A DNA stretch of 64,000 bases from Datnioides undecimradiatus (taxonomy: Eukaryota > Chordata > Actinopteri > Lobotiformes > Datnioididae): contig WARS01000016.1 in NCBI GenBank assembly GCA_008933995.1, positions 13,081,348 to 13,145,347 on the forward strand. The letters run 5' to 3'. The position numbers and the translations under genes are program-made. Shown in pieces: positions 50,381 through 62,532 of the stretch. The first letter of the stretch is position 1; each line of letters starts with the position of its first letter. Under the pieces are notes generated by a model. The model did no database searches. It had not been told where the DNA came from and worked only from the letters and a program-made list of their open reading frames with translations.

Positions 50381-50478
50381 CTGGACATACCTCCTATTCC
50401 AGCTCCATTCCTGAGTCTGAGACAGAGAGGTGAAGACAAGATATCAACACAGATTCAGTATAATTTCAAGACAGAAAT

Positions 50479-51099
50479 ATGTTTGCTGTGTGTTTCATCG
50501 CTCTCCTCTGCTTGGTGTCTGTGAGCCATTCAGCTCCTATGGTCTGTGAAAAATTGGTCCAGCCTCTGAATCAACTGGATCCTCATCAGCTGGTGGGCAA
50601 ATGGGCTTTTGTTGCAGGCAGTCTCAACAACCAGCCATCCATGGAGTCCCTGAGACAAAGGGATAGCATCACTATGTACTTGTCCAATTCTAGTGAACCT
50701 TCCAGCTTCTCTTATATGCAAATAAACCGCTTTGGTGACCAGTGTCAGTACCTGCCCTACAACATCTCAATGGAAGGCAGCACATTCACCTTTGATGTGG
50801 GGAATCGCTTTGAGCTCACCGGGTATTTCCTCCATACATCCTGCCCAGACTGTCTTGTGATGCAATGGATTGTGAAGTCAAAGAGGAGGCTGTCTATGGA
50901 CTTGTACCTTCTGAGCAGGAGGAGGGAGGTGGAGGACAGGGTGATGGAGGAGTTCAGGGCTCAGTTGAGTTGTTACCAGCTGCCTCCACCTGTTGTGATG
51001 GATCCTACCAAGGAGCTTTGTCCAGAACAACCCCAGAGCCAACCAACGGCAGCAGCAGCAGCTGAGGTTGATGATGCAGCAGAGAAACAAAAAAAATAG
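50479..51099 (+). CDS. Secreted lipocalin-like protein F (206 aa)
   Basis: Last array member, grouped with E (VCEKLVQPL, WAFVAGS). ATG 50479 opens MFAVCFIALLCLVSVSHSA, a signal peptide. The lipocalin motif is GKW. Cys are VCEK, GDQC, SCPDC, LSC and ELCP, and NSS and NIS glycosylation sites are present, fewer than in its neighbours. The usual VECLxMPP is changed to LSCYQLPP. The tail holds an Ala run and an acidic/Lys end (AAAAAEVDDAAEKQKK), longer than in the others. Intronless. A possible signal AATAAA is at 51478-51483. It is probably a secreted carrier, ligand unknown. Confidence 0.86.
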   Translation: MFAVCFIALLCLVSVSHSAPMVCEKLVQPLNQLDPHQLVGKWAFVAGSLNNQPSMESLRQRDSITMYLSNSSEPSSFSYMQINRFGDQCQYLPYNISMEGSTFTFDVGNRFELTGYFLHTSCPDCLVMQWIVKSKRRLSMDLYLLSRRREVEDRVMEEFRAQLSCYQLPPPVVMDPTKELCPEQPQSQPTAAAAAEVDDAAEKQKK

Positions 51100-51483
51100 G
51101 GGACTTTCCCACATATTCTTGAGTCACACAGTATGAAAAAATACATAACTGGGTGCTTGGTACAGATTGAATATATTCATGTTCCTTATATTCGTCAAAA
51201 TGTCCATCATGGAGAGATGTCTCTCTAAATCACCCTTTGGATGTTGATGGTACAACATGGCATGATGGGTCTTTTTTATATTTCTGTTTTAAGTGACTTT
51301 TGTTTTCAAGATGTGTACAACTGCATGCTTGTTTTTTTGCCATTACTACTTGATTGAAATTAAAGTGTAAGTTTTGTCAATTGTCTCAGCAATTTCAGAT
51401 TCACCTTTTGCATTTTAGAGTCGAAGTACAGAGAGTGCTGAGTCCTCTTTGAGGCAAATGTGAGAATGGACCATATAAATAAA

Positions 51484-54085
51484 ATTTACTTGATTTTATT
51501 TTAAAACAAATAGATTCATTCATCACAATGCTGTAAATTGCATTTTGAAAATACTTACATAGAACTTACATATCTCTTTAGTTTATACCACAATGTAAGG
51601 AAAATGTTAAAAAGCTTAATGAATTTTTTTTTCAGATATAAGAAGACAAAACCCAAGCGTAAAGCGATTTAATCACTCCCTTATCCCTCTGGTACATTCT
51701 TCATTCACTTGCATGGTGGAATAATTAAAGTGTGTTGCTCACTAATTGGATTAGTACTATACATTTTCAAATCCACAACAGTGGGGTAAGCCTCAAGCGC
51801 ACGTGTTTTTGCCTGCACACGTACACTTATCTGTTAGCGAATGTTTTCTAGTGTGATCATGGTGTGCAAATGTGGGCGTGCACAAACGATGCACTGAGGG
51901 TGTTAATGTGCATGAGGGAGGAGATACAGGCAGCATGGCTGTAGTGCTGTGAGCAAACAGATTCCTTTTGTGTTGATGAAACATCAGTGACCTGAAAGAC
52001 AAGTGTGCATTCTCAGTCATTTGGAGGGCATCGTCAAAGCATTTTGTTAACAGGTATGTGCAACTATATGTTCTCATCTACTTGATTTACTTTGCTCTTG
52101 TTAAACTGGAGATTCTTCCACATATACATCCATTGCATTCCAACCAGGGTAACAATTAGAACAGCAGAAAACAAACTTTATCACAGAAATGCTTCTAAAC
52201 TACAAAGCCTGCAGAAATCAACTTTTCCTGGTGTTATTTGTTTTGCCACAATGACAAAAGCATATCAAATTAAGTGACTGTAAAATGCAAGAAGAACTAT
52301 GTCAGCGACCATTAGACAGCAACAGAACTAATTCTAATTAGGAATGAAGTTGGCTGCATTTATTTAAATTTATTTACATTTTTGTCAAATGCCCTTAGAT
52401 CTTGAAGTACCTTAGGACACTACTGACCCCAAAAATATTATTTGTAAGGCCCGTCGTGAATGTATTTTTAATGATGATCATGATTTTCCTGTTCTTTTGA
52501 TAAAGTGAGCCCCCTTTGTAGATAATGAGCAAAACATAATGCTGTTATGTAATGGAGTTTTAATCTGCAATCTCTTGCAACCTCACTTACCCACTGAGTG
52601 AGTTGGAGAACCTCTGGTTAAATTCTGCCAGCTCTTTCGGATCATCATAGAAAATAAAACACAACAGCATGTCGTATTAGATATATAATGCCATTAGTTT
52701 GTAGAATCAAATGTGCATAAGGGAAGTATCTCATTAGACCATGCCAGAGTTTACACACAAAGTAGTCAGATTACATTACCATGCCACAGTATAAATGAGG
52801 GGACTGTTTCACTACTGTAGCTTTGCTGGGTCATTGTATTAAATCATTTAAGCTTGCTTGTTTTCAGCAGGATTTGCAACAGAAACAGCAGGTGTGAGTG
52901 AATAAAACTGTTTATGCAGAGATTTGCAATAGATTTCTTAGTAAAGTTTAAAGCCAATACAGCAATCGCTGTTTCACTGTGTCAAAGACTCATTTTCATG
53001 CTCCATTTCAGAATGAAACTTCATGTTGATCATTCTTGGTCAATGAGTGACATATTATGCTACATTCAAGAATTGCATGGCTCATAGTAGTTACTCAAGT
53101 CCCTGAATGCATGTAGAATAAAGTATTCCCCAGTTATTTTCTCTGTCTGCAGGATGTAAAGGTGCAGTATGCATTAATTAAAAGAACGAGCCAGAGTTCA
53201 GCCTCATTTAGACACCATGATAACTTTGTCCATACTATCCCATTCACCTTCACACTAACACACAATGACAAAAACGCCAGTCTGATGGCAGCTGGGGTGC
53301 ATTTCATAATGGTGACTGGATGAAGTCAGTGGTGCACTACAGTGCATTGACTGTTCATCATGTCCACACATGACAGGAAACAAGCTGTTTGAGCTGAGAT
53401 AAATATAAACCTTATTTTAAAAAACTGATCACATTTTGCCATGCCTGCCACAGTTGCAGGTGGAGTGTCACACACAATTTTACCAACAACAAATACAGTG
53501 ATGCAGCTGGTGAGTGGTTCCCTGAACTAGCCGTTGTTTATTGTAAACAGTGTCTATCATAGCTCTCATGACTCATTGTCTTCTCACTGTTCTCATCCCA
53601 ATTTACTCGCATTAGGCCATGTTGTTCTGCCGCGGTGCCTACATGCTCTGCCATCATTATTACTACGGCGTGCCCTGTTTATTCTGCCATGTCATGCTGT
53701 CAGTCCTTATTATCTCTACATGAAGGGGGAAATGTAGTGTGACTTCTAACTATCTATCTGTCTGTCATATCTGTCCATCTGTCCCAATTAATCACAGACT
53801 AGTCATCCCCAGTACTGTGATCTACATTCCCCTTAATGATCACATTGCTGGAGTCCAGCCATGTTGGCTTGGCAAGAGTCAGCATGGATGGGAATTGGAG
53901 TTGCAGGCTGAACAGAAGACGACAGAGGAGTTTTGTGTGGATTTGTGTGGATAAGGAAGGGCAATAATATTAATATAGGGCAAGTAGGAAGTCGAGAAAA
54001 GAAAGACAGAGTGCATATTAAAAAAATAGAGTTACTGGGTTCCCCTTTAGCCAGTGTACCCTCCGGACAATCCTGTTGTTATTAC

Positions 54086-54127
<42 letters not shown>

Positions 54128-54797
54128 TAGTACTGAGCCATTCCCTAGCCTGTAAGCTGATTAAAGAATGGTGTGTTCAGCAGAAAACTTTATACGTTGC
54201 ACAGCAGAGTAGAGTACCTACTACCATAGAGCCAAAGCCAAGCACAATGTTATAAACATGTCGAACAATAACCAGGGCCCTAAGAATCTACTTTTAAAAA
54301 GATATGGGACAAAAACCCTATACTTTTACTGAAAGTGCAGCACTGCAATCCTGCATCAACAGCTCTTTGTACACACACAAACTAGTGACATATTAAAAGA
54401 AAGTGTCTGAGGTTAAGGGCCACCACCAGCCTATACATGGTATACAGTTTAAGACTGGTACACTTAGCAAAAGCTTGTTGTTTAAGCAAAACAAAAAGTT
54501 TTTTAATCTTTTTTGTGTTTTAAACATTTATCTCCAAATGTGATTGCCATTAGTTGTAGTGCCTCGACACAGGTTGAATAAGGTTTGAGAACAGAAATGA
54601 AAACATAGTGCTTAACATTTCAAAGCTATTCTGCAGCAAATGCCACAGTACGATGATTCATTCTCTTGGTAATACTATAGCAAGTCATCTCCTCTGAAAT
54701 AATGGCAGATAAAAATGGGTGGCCCTTTTTGCTGTTGAACTCTGTTAATCACTCTGTTGTTCCCCTTTCCCCTTTGTGTTCCTCTGCTTTCACTCAG
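51484..54797. other. Spacer between lipocalin array and misp3
   Basis: No gene recognised on either strand. Contains a (GT)n run at 54088-54127. Noncoding 5' exons and the promoter of misp3 are probably here, but I cannot place them. Confidence 0.55.
54088..54127. repeat. (GT)n microsatellite
   Basis: About 18 GT units, then GCGCG. Confidence 0.95.
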
Positions 54798-54866
54798 ACT
54801 GTCTGGCTCAAGGCCAAACATCCTCCAAACTGCTCCAAACAGTTTTACATCAACAGACTTGTCACC

Positions 54867-57342
54867 ATGGCAACGAAGCCTGTGTCCTGGCAGGAACAGG
54901 GTCCTGTCAACTTGCTTGATGAGTGGGTCAAAGAGTCCTGGGCACAAGGTGAAGTGGGTGCAATAATGAGCCATAAGTCCGCTCTGCAAAACAAAAAGGC
55001 TCCCAGGGCAGAACCTGAAGAGGACAGTGACATCCTGGAGCCTGGAGCTCAAGAAGAGACTCTGCAGGAGAACCAAACATTCTTAAGAACTGAAATAGCT
55101 GATGCTACCAAATTAGAAAATCAGGAATCAACAAGAAGTACCGTGTGCACCAACACGGAGCAGCAAAAGATGGTGACAGAGTTAAAACAAGTTGCCCAAT
55201 TGCCAGAAGTAATACAGACTCGAGAAGAACCTGAAGAGTCTGTTGATCTTTGTGAGGATGCTTTCCTGCCTCTTCCTTGCCTTAGTGCTTCATCAACAGA
55301 AGAATGCTTGGAGAAAGAGGACTTTTACAGGCTAGAGAGGGAGGTCGCAGAGTGGATCAGTGATGCTGAGATAATCTCAGACCCAACGGGGATCGTTACA
55401 TCTCCTGATAGCCAGAATAGCCAAGAATGGCTAGAGACACCTCCTCTCATTGAACCGTTTGATTCAACATCTGAGGAAATGACAAGAGATAATATGACAA
55501 CAGAAGAGAACACTACACAACTGGCCTTCTTACCAGATGATGACAGATGCAACAGTGAAGCTAAAAATCATATGTCATTGGCTACAACTGTCAGAATAGA
55601 TTCAACTCATCATTTTACGGCTGACAGACACAGCTCAAATTTTGTTAATACTGTGTACTCTCCTCCTTTTGCTGATGAAAGTGAGGAAGAAGAGGAAGCA
55701 AGCATTGATATGTCTTGTCAGCAGCAATGGACTGCTCATGATTTTAGAAGCAAGGATTTTCAGCCCTTATGTAATGCCAATACTTCAGTTTCCTCTGGAC
55801 AAACCTCATCTCTGCCTGCAGTTCCCTCAGCCATACAGCAGAAGGAGCCGTTGACCCAGAACCAACGTGATCTTGCCCCAAGGGAAGCAAACCAGGAAGC
55901 TGTACAACAGGTGCTCAGCCAGGGCACTCCACCTTTGTCATCCGTTGCCATGGAGCTGTCCAATCAGGGTGGAGCAGCTTCTCAAGGTTCTGGTTGTGTT
56001 GTGAGAGAAAGGCACAGTGGGGCGGGGGAAAGGACAGAAGGAGAAAGCAAGCAAACAGGTGAAGAGAGAGGGCAGAAAGAGAGTGGACGTGAAAGGAACA
56101 AGGTGGTTGGGCAGCAACACAGTGAAAGGTTGTTAAAATTGTCAAAAACAGTCCAAATACAAGAGCTTCAGACAGAAAGATACGGATTTGTGTCTTCTAA
56201 ACACACCAGGATGGAGAGTGACTCGTGCGATGACAGCCAGAGTGACAGTGGAGTTTCAGCGGATTTCTCACCGTGCAGCACATTGGAGGGCAACACCACC
56301 ATCTCTACAGGCACACCGGCAGCTGTATTTAAAGAAACGCCCATTGAGAGGGAGATTCGAAGGGCTATAGAGCGTGAACACAGCCTGAGACGGTCCAGAG
56401 GGCTTCCAAATCCACCCACTTCACCAGAGTATGTAGAGATCCCTTTAAGGAAAACTGTTCTTTGCCAGTCACCAACTGCTAAGTCTGAGAGGTGTCAGGG
56501 CAAAGACAGGCAGTTTGCAGGCAAAAAGATGCAGCATGAGATCCATGAAGAGGTCCAAAGGGAACAGGATCTGGTGAAGCTTGGGAAAGTGCCAGGTTTC
56601 TATGACAAAGGCACGGTACGCCAACTTAAAGAAAGAAAGCAGCTTTTTGAGGCCTTTCAGAAACCCAGTGACTCAACTTTGATTGTGTCAGCTGGGAGTA
56701 AGGCCATGTCCTGGTCTTCTGCAAGTGACATTTCAACCCTTGAGAACCAGGATGACATCTCATCACAGGCATCTACCATAGTAGGTTCATATGAGGAGAG
56801 GAGCCCCACACAGAGCACAATGTCAGCAAAAGGAAGGGGTCTCACTTCTCTGACTGCACAAGGATCAGGCTTCTCTGAGGGAAAAGGCTGTCAAGTCATT
56901 ATCCTGGAAAATAACCTGAGTGTCCCAGCACAGAAGCTCCACCGCCACAAACCAGAGGCAGAGCCAGTCACCGTAGTCGACTATGGAAGGCCCAACAACA
57001 GGGCACTAGGACAAGATTGGATTAAAGGGAGAGAGCAGGAACAGGTGGGGGAGGATGAGGCAGAGGTGACACCTAAGGAGAACCCCTTTTTCAAGCTACG
57101 CTCCTCAACCAATTTAATAAAAGTGGAGCAGGATATCCGGGAAGCTCAAGAGAGAGAGAAGGAGCTTCACAGGCAGAGGATCACATTGTATGGTGGGACA
57201 GAGGTTGCCAGAGTAGGAGGAGGATATAGGCCTGTCAGCACAGGAGGAAAGAGTCCCATGTTGTCCACTTCTTCACTGAATGGACTTGCTGTTCCTGACT
57301 TACCTGCCTCATCATCCAGGGTAGTAACTGGACCCCCAGCAG
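54867..57342 (+). CDS. misp3: misp3 coding exon 1 (large exon)
   Basis: It probably begins at 54798, after a CTTTCACTCAG acceptor. The frame stays open from 54702 through the acceptor to the ATG, so upstream coding exons are possible. The exon ends phase 1 at GCAG|GTTGGT (57342). Without splicing the frame would add only 11 residues and stop at 57377. Confidence 0.85.
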
Positions 57343-58005
57343 GTTGGTACAATGCTCAGTGTGTGAGTGAGATATAATTGATTCTCCTGCGCCTGTACAC
57401 AGACAATGTGTTTGTGTGTGTGGTTGCTTGTGCTTAGGATATGTGTGTAATTTTTTATAACTGTGGCGAGATGATGAAAACCCCCTGAAACAGCCCAGTG
57501 AGCACATTATTTCATTTTTCTCATGGTCAGTGGAAAACCACAAACAGCTATCGAAAACCAGTGTTGGTGGTTATGAGCAATAATTTTGCACCGGAGACCA
57601 TAAGCTGGCCGACAAGAAAATAAAATTCTATAACTCCACAATAAATAAAGCATCCAGTCTGTCATATTAATTGCAAAAGTTTAGATCAGGAAAGTCCTGA
57701 GTCATTTCTCAACACCTTATGTGTCAGCAAGAAAGGAGCACAATGGAAGACTCCAATTTTCTGATGAAGTCTAAATCCTGCAATTCAAAAAGTGCATACA
57801 ACTTGTTATTTAGTTCTTGTGTTGATATAGAGTCAGTGTATAGAAGAAGGACAACAAGAGCAAATGTGAAATACATTGCCATCAGTAAGCCTGCTGAAAG
57901 GCCACGTTATGAATCTGTACCTCTGCGTGATTTTAAATGCTACAGTTTTATATGCTATATGACTTTACAGCAGTGATTCCCACCCAGAGGTACTACACAC
58001 ACACA

Positions 58006-58056
<51 letters not shown>

Positions 58057-60387
58057 GAGGGTATAGAATATAGATACTATAGTTAAATTTAAAAAAATAT
58101 ATTCACAAGCTTAGCTATAACACCTGAACACTTAGTTACATGTTGCAATTAAGTGAAGTGTGTGAATGTAATGGATTATACAGGTGAAATAGTTAGCTTA
58201 AGTACTGAAACACTTGAAAAAAGCAGTGGATAAATGGTTGGAAATCATTTGCTAAAAGCATGGGATAATAGCTAAACGTGTTAGAGAAGTGGTTAAAAAA
58301 ACTAGAAGTGCTCTATTATCATCTAAAACAGAAAATAATATGCCTGCCTTCTATTCCAAATGTAGCATGGATGCCAACTTGAGCAAACAAATGTAAATAA
58401 TGAATTCCTTGAAATAAATGAACTTTTATATGATAGTGTCAAAATCATCCTGATTAAACTCAAAACAAATGAACACATTATGATGGGTGGAGATGATAGG
58501 TAGGTGTATGTCAAAAAAAAAAAGGTTGAAAAACTGTCTGTGAGTACATGTTTGTTTGTGTTTTGTTTGCAGGAAGGTTGGCAATGTGTTTTTGTGACTG
58601 TGTGTGAATGAAAATGTCCTCAACTTGTGTAACAAACTGACCAGGGTGTGCCACTACTGGACCTGAATGACCATGACTCAGTGTTGAGAAATGAGCAATC
58701 TTGAATTGTTTTATAGACAATGCCTCACACTAACTTTTTGATATGTCCTCATTTGTGGCACCAACTTGTTGTTTCTATTTCACCTTGTTCATGTTCAATC
58801 AAACAGTTTTCTTTCCCTTAATTCCCACCACATTCATCTCTGTTTTGTCTAATTTCTCCCTGCTGCTCCAGCATGTTCACTTTTAATTTGATTCAAGGAG
58901 GATTTATTGTTCACAGTGTTCAGCACAAACAAAATCACCCGTCTCTTGCTCATCCTGCCCTCAGCCATTTCTTTTTCTCTCTTGCAGCACGCCAGTCAGT
59001 TGGCAAGTTAGGCATGTGGCCCCCAGCCCAGGCTGAAGAGGAGAAGATTAACCGGCCAGAGGTGAGTCAACAATGCCAGTTGTCTTACTGCAAAGATGCT
59101 GAGATACTATTATTTCTTTTGTATGATGTGGAAAAACACCAGGCTTCTAAGTATTAAGGTTTATTAAGGTTTTTTTTTGTTTGTTTTTTTTTCTCTATGA
59201 ATTAAAACACCAACCCTACCTGTCTGGTGAACTGGGTATAGGACATGAAAATGTAGGCAAATCACCTTCCTACAGTCCTCCCTCGAATGCCGCCGAGAAG
59301 TTATCTCTCTCTACAATCATGAAGCTTCTTCAGCTGAATGCAGTTGCTTTTGGGGTTCAGTCACTTGCTCAGCAGCATGAATATGAGCCCATGTTTAAAA
59401 CTGCACTGGATTATAAAGGTCCAATGAAGAAAGGCTCTTGGGAGGATGTCAGCATCTCCTTTGCATCAAATATGGGCCACAAACATCTGATAACGCACTG
59501 AACACACAGTAAGGAGCTTATCTTTATAGATAAGGGAAGAAGGCAAACAGCCCTGAGACAGAGGGAGGGAGAGTCTGTAGAGTGGGTTTTGCATGTGTGT
59601 GTGTGTGGGCAGGAGTGTGTGTGTGCAGTCAATAGTGGAGAAAGTGGAAAGTCAATTGAAAATCCCACTGATTTCTGTTACCTGCCTTGTGGGTCTCGCA
59701 TCTCTTTGAAAGGGTGGTATCTCTGATTAGAGTTGAGTGCTGCTCCGTGGCTTTAGCGCTTTAATTCAGTTTGGCATTGATATGCTGGGTCTTAGCTGCA
59801 CGGTTCAGTTTGACGTTAGCATTAGTAACGTTTTGCTCTCTTTCCTCTCACTGTGTCTCTCCCCCCGTCTCCTCCTCTATGTGTCTCTCTCTCTCTCTGC
59901 CGGCTGGTTATCTGCTCTCTGCACAGACCTGCTTTCTGATTACAGCTGAGAAATAAACGAAGGATTGCAGGAGAAATTGGCCTCAGTTGTTGACTTAGTC
60001 ATACCGAATATGGCCTTGGATCACAGTCACATTAACCTCCCTCTGACTAACAGGGCTAATGATGCTCATCCAAAGAGATGTCCTCTGAAGGAAATACATT
60101 AATCCTCTTCTTTTTATCTTTTTGCTCCTTTTTTCCTATGTTGGCATATTGGTCTCCTCTCCTGCTCCCACACATCTGATGTTCCTACTCTTTAATTCTC
60201 TTTGTTTCTCTTCTCCCACTTTCACATACAACTTTCTCCCTCTTTTACCTTGCAATCATCACTTACTCCTGCTGTCCAACTTTTCATCCAGGTCCCCCAC
60301 AGTTCCCGGACCCCCAGACAGAAGAACCCTCTGGTGCAACGCTGGGAATCAGGCCTGATCAATGGACACAATGAGCAAGATGACTGA
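54867..60387 (+). CDS. misp3: MISP/AKAP2-C-terminus family protein, misp3-like (881 aa)
   Basis: MISP proteins bind actin and help link cortex and mitotic spindle; the related AKAP2 C-terminal region is shared. Coding parts are 54867-57342, 58988-59061 and 60292-60387, in frame (2646 bases). ATG 54867 has a strong Kozak context (GTCACCATGG) and follows a candidate acceptor at 54797. Residues 1-480 are acidic and low in predicted structure. Family blocks follow: EREIRRAIEREHSLRRSRGL with PPTSPEYVEIP (about 490-525), VQREQDLVKLGKVPGFYDKG (about 560-600), NPFFKLRSSTNLIKVEQDIR (about 739-778) and the C-terminal RTPRQKNPLVQRWESGLING. Adjacency to palm3 favours misp3 over misp. A signal AATAAA is at 61022-61027. 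Confidence 0.8.
57343..58987 (+). other. misp3: misp3 intron
   Basis: GTTGGT donor to TCTCTCTTGCAG acceptor. Contains a long (CA)n run at 57994-58051. No other exon seen. Confidence 0.8.
57994..58051. repeat. (CA)n microsatellite
   Basis: About 29 AC units with one AG interruption near 58015, in a misp3 intron. Confidence 0.95.
58988..59061 (+). CDS. misp3: misp3 coding exon 2
   Basis: 74 bases after a strong TCTCTTGCAG acceptor. The first two bases complete the split codon, then RQSVGKLGMWPPAQAEEEK, typical of the MISP C-terminal region. Donor GAG|GTGAGT, phase 0. Confidence 0.82.
59062..60291 (+). other. misp3: misp3 last intron
   Basis: GTGAGT donor to TTTTCATCCAG acceptor. An open frame at 59181-59501 has no recognisable domain or splice support and is probably chance. 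Confidence 0.78.
60292..60387 (+). CDS. misp3: misp3 last coding exon
   Basis: 32 codons including stop, with the conserved C-terminal RTPRQKNPLVQRWESGLING, after a good pyrimidine-tract acceptor. Confidence 0.88.
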   Translation, partial: VPHSSRTPRQKNPLVQRWESGLINGHNEQDD

Positions 60388-61027
60388 GGAGACGCTGACA
60401 GAAGGAAGTGAAGGAGTGAGGAAGGTTAGCAAAGACCCATAGTTTTTGAAGAGGAAGGCTGACAGACTGTGTGATAAAAGGGACAGCAGGCTAAGAAAAG
60501 TGGGAACAGACTAGAGGATGGAGTAGTGACGAAGAAGATGAACGAGACGATGTGGAGCGAGAAAGAGGTCAGGGATTGAGGCTACAAAGGGGGTCAGGAG
60601 GATTTGGAGCAAGGAAAAGGATTGGCGGTGGACTGAAAACCCTGAAGAATCCTTCTGCAAAGAGGAGAGAAAAAGGAGGAGGAGGGCTACCTATTAGTGA
60701 TTAAGCAGTTGGCCTTCATCTGGTACTGGAAAACTATGAGACTAATGAATGTAAATAAGCAAAAAAATAATAATAATAACACTGCACTGGAGAAAAGAAA
60801 AATGTAAATTTTGCAAAAGTTTCAAACCTTAATGAACTTATTTAGCATTGGAATATTTGAAATAGTGATATATTATTATATCTTGATGAAAATAGATTAA
60901 GTGGTACAGCATCTGATAGAAAAACGTCATTGCCAGTTTTATGCCTTTACTGATGTCTTGCACTGAGTTACTAGTTAATGACACCTGTACAATCTAATGC
61001 AAACCCATATAATCACCATGCAATAAA
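60388..61027 (+). other. misp3: misp3 3' untranslated region
   Basis: Purine-rich then AT-rich sequence ending near a canonical AATAAA at 61022-61027. Confidence 0.6.
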
Positions 61028-61966
61028 TTCTTCCTTTGTATAGCCCTGTCGCTCAGCTTTTATTGACACTGTGCCATAGAGTTGTTGATTCAGCTTTGTG
61101 GTCAACTGAAAGCCTACAGTTTGTCCAAGTTGTATTTGACATACATAGTAATGAAGGTCATCTCTGATATATATACCTATGAGAGACAAAAGGTTGGACA
61201 CATTTAGCCAATACTCAACGCAGCACCTAAAATAACTTCTCCTTTTCATGTGGAAAATAATTTCAGAGTTATTACATTTGATTACATTTCCAACGTGTTT
61301 CTAATAAGACCGTAACTCAGTGTACAGGCCAGTGATCTGAATTATTGTCCCATTCTTAATCCATAAAAAACCACTTCTTCTATTTTTATCATGCATCACT
61401 ACTGAAAGCTGGATTGCAGTGCAATAAAGCACCAAAGTGCAAAGTTGATCTGGATGGTTGATCTAAGTGATGTGACATAAAACAAACCTACATCTTAAAT
61501 AGCAGCTGCTCTTGTTTTTAAATGTGTTTCAAATGATGCGCTTAGTGTTATATTTTGGAATGAAACTTAATTAATTAAGATTGTCTCTTTCTTTAGTATC
61601 TGACAGGGGCAGGCCTAATATACAACTTTGTGATACTTTCAGTGTTTTTTTGATAACTTGTGTGCCACAGCAGGCTGAAATTAAACTAGATGTGTCAGAT
61701 TGAAGTCCATAATGGAGCCAGGTCAGTCGAATTTCTTCTTAGGTGCATTTGTCTCCAGGGCTTGACCTGTTAGCGACAACACTTTGGCCATGGATAACAC
61801 ACACAATCTGATCAATTATCTGCTTCATGTTCAGTCTTTATTTGAGCCCATCACACTCTCAGTGGTGAAAGACAAATGTGTCACCATGGATACAGCTTTC
61901 GAAGATGCTATGCACAAGACCTAAGCAGCATAAATGCCCCCAGTGGATCTTTGTGTGTCTGCATAG

Positions 61967-62009
<43 letters not shown>
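61967..62009. repeat. (GT)n microsatellite
   Basis: About 21 GT units. Confidence 0.95.
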
Positions 62010-62010
<1 letters not shown>

Positions 62011-62452
62011 GTAAGATCAGCAGACCACGCTTTAGTGACCTCCCAGTCTCCTGTGAATAATTCATCACCTCATTCTGACTGGACGCAGCCCAGTGACATT
62101 GCCGGTACATTATTATGGTGGAGCTGCAGCAACTTAAGTGCTCAAAATTATTAATAAGCTTCATTCCTCACTAGGCAACTTCCCTCACATTGTCACGGTT
62201 CCATGTCTAATGGCACATTACTAAAAGTCTCTGTGTTTCAGCAAGTGATATATAGTCTTTCAGCATATTTAAAAATGAAATATAGCAAAGCGAACTACAC
62301 TCTCAAGAAGACCAAGGCTTGGCACTGAGGTGAGGAGCTGTAATACACAGTATAGTTTCTGTTTTGTTACCAAGAAACAATGTCAGAGTCAAAGATCAAT
62401 GATTAATTTCAAACATGACAAACCAAAGGTTAAACAAACTGTACTTTCCAAG

Positions 62453-62454
<2 letters not shown>

Positions 62455-62523
<69 letters not shown>

Positions 62524-62532
62524 TATCTATCT
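62455..62532. repeat. (GT)n(CT)n(ATCT)n compound microsatellite
   Basis: About 15 GT units run into about 17 CT units and a short ATCT run. Confidence 0.95.

Noticed and set aside
37838..51099. Calling the lipocalins saxitoxin/tetrodotoxin-binding proteins outright
   Set aside because: The resemblance is at family level (Cys pattern, SCxDC, ELCP and G-x-W). Nothing in the sequence shows which ligand is bound, so I kept a general lipocalin name.
54675..55076. Minus-strand 133-codon frame over the start of misp3
   Set aside because: It lies opposite the real misp3 exon and shows no domain.
59181..59501. 106-codon frame inside the last misp3 intron
   Set aside because: The misp3 exons on both sides join in frame without it, and no acceptor/donor pair suits it.
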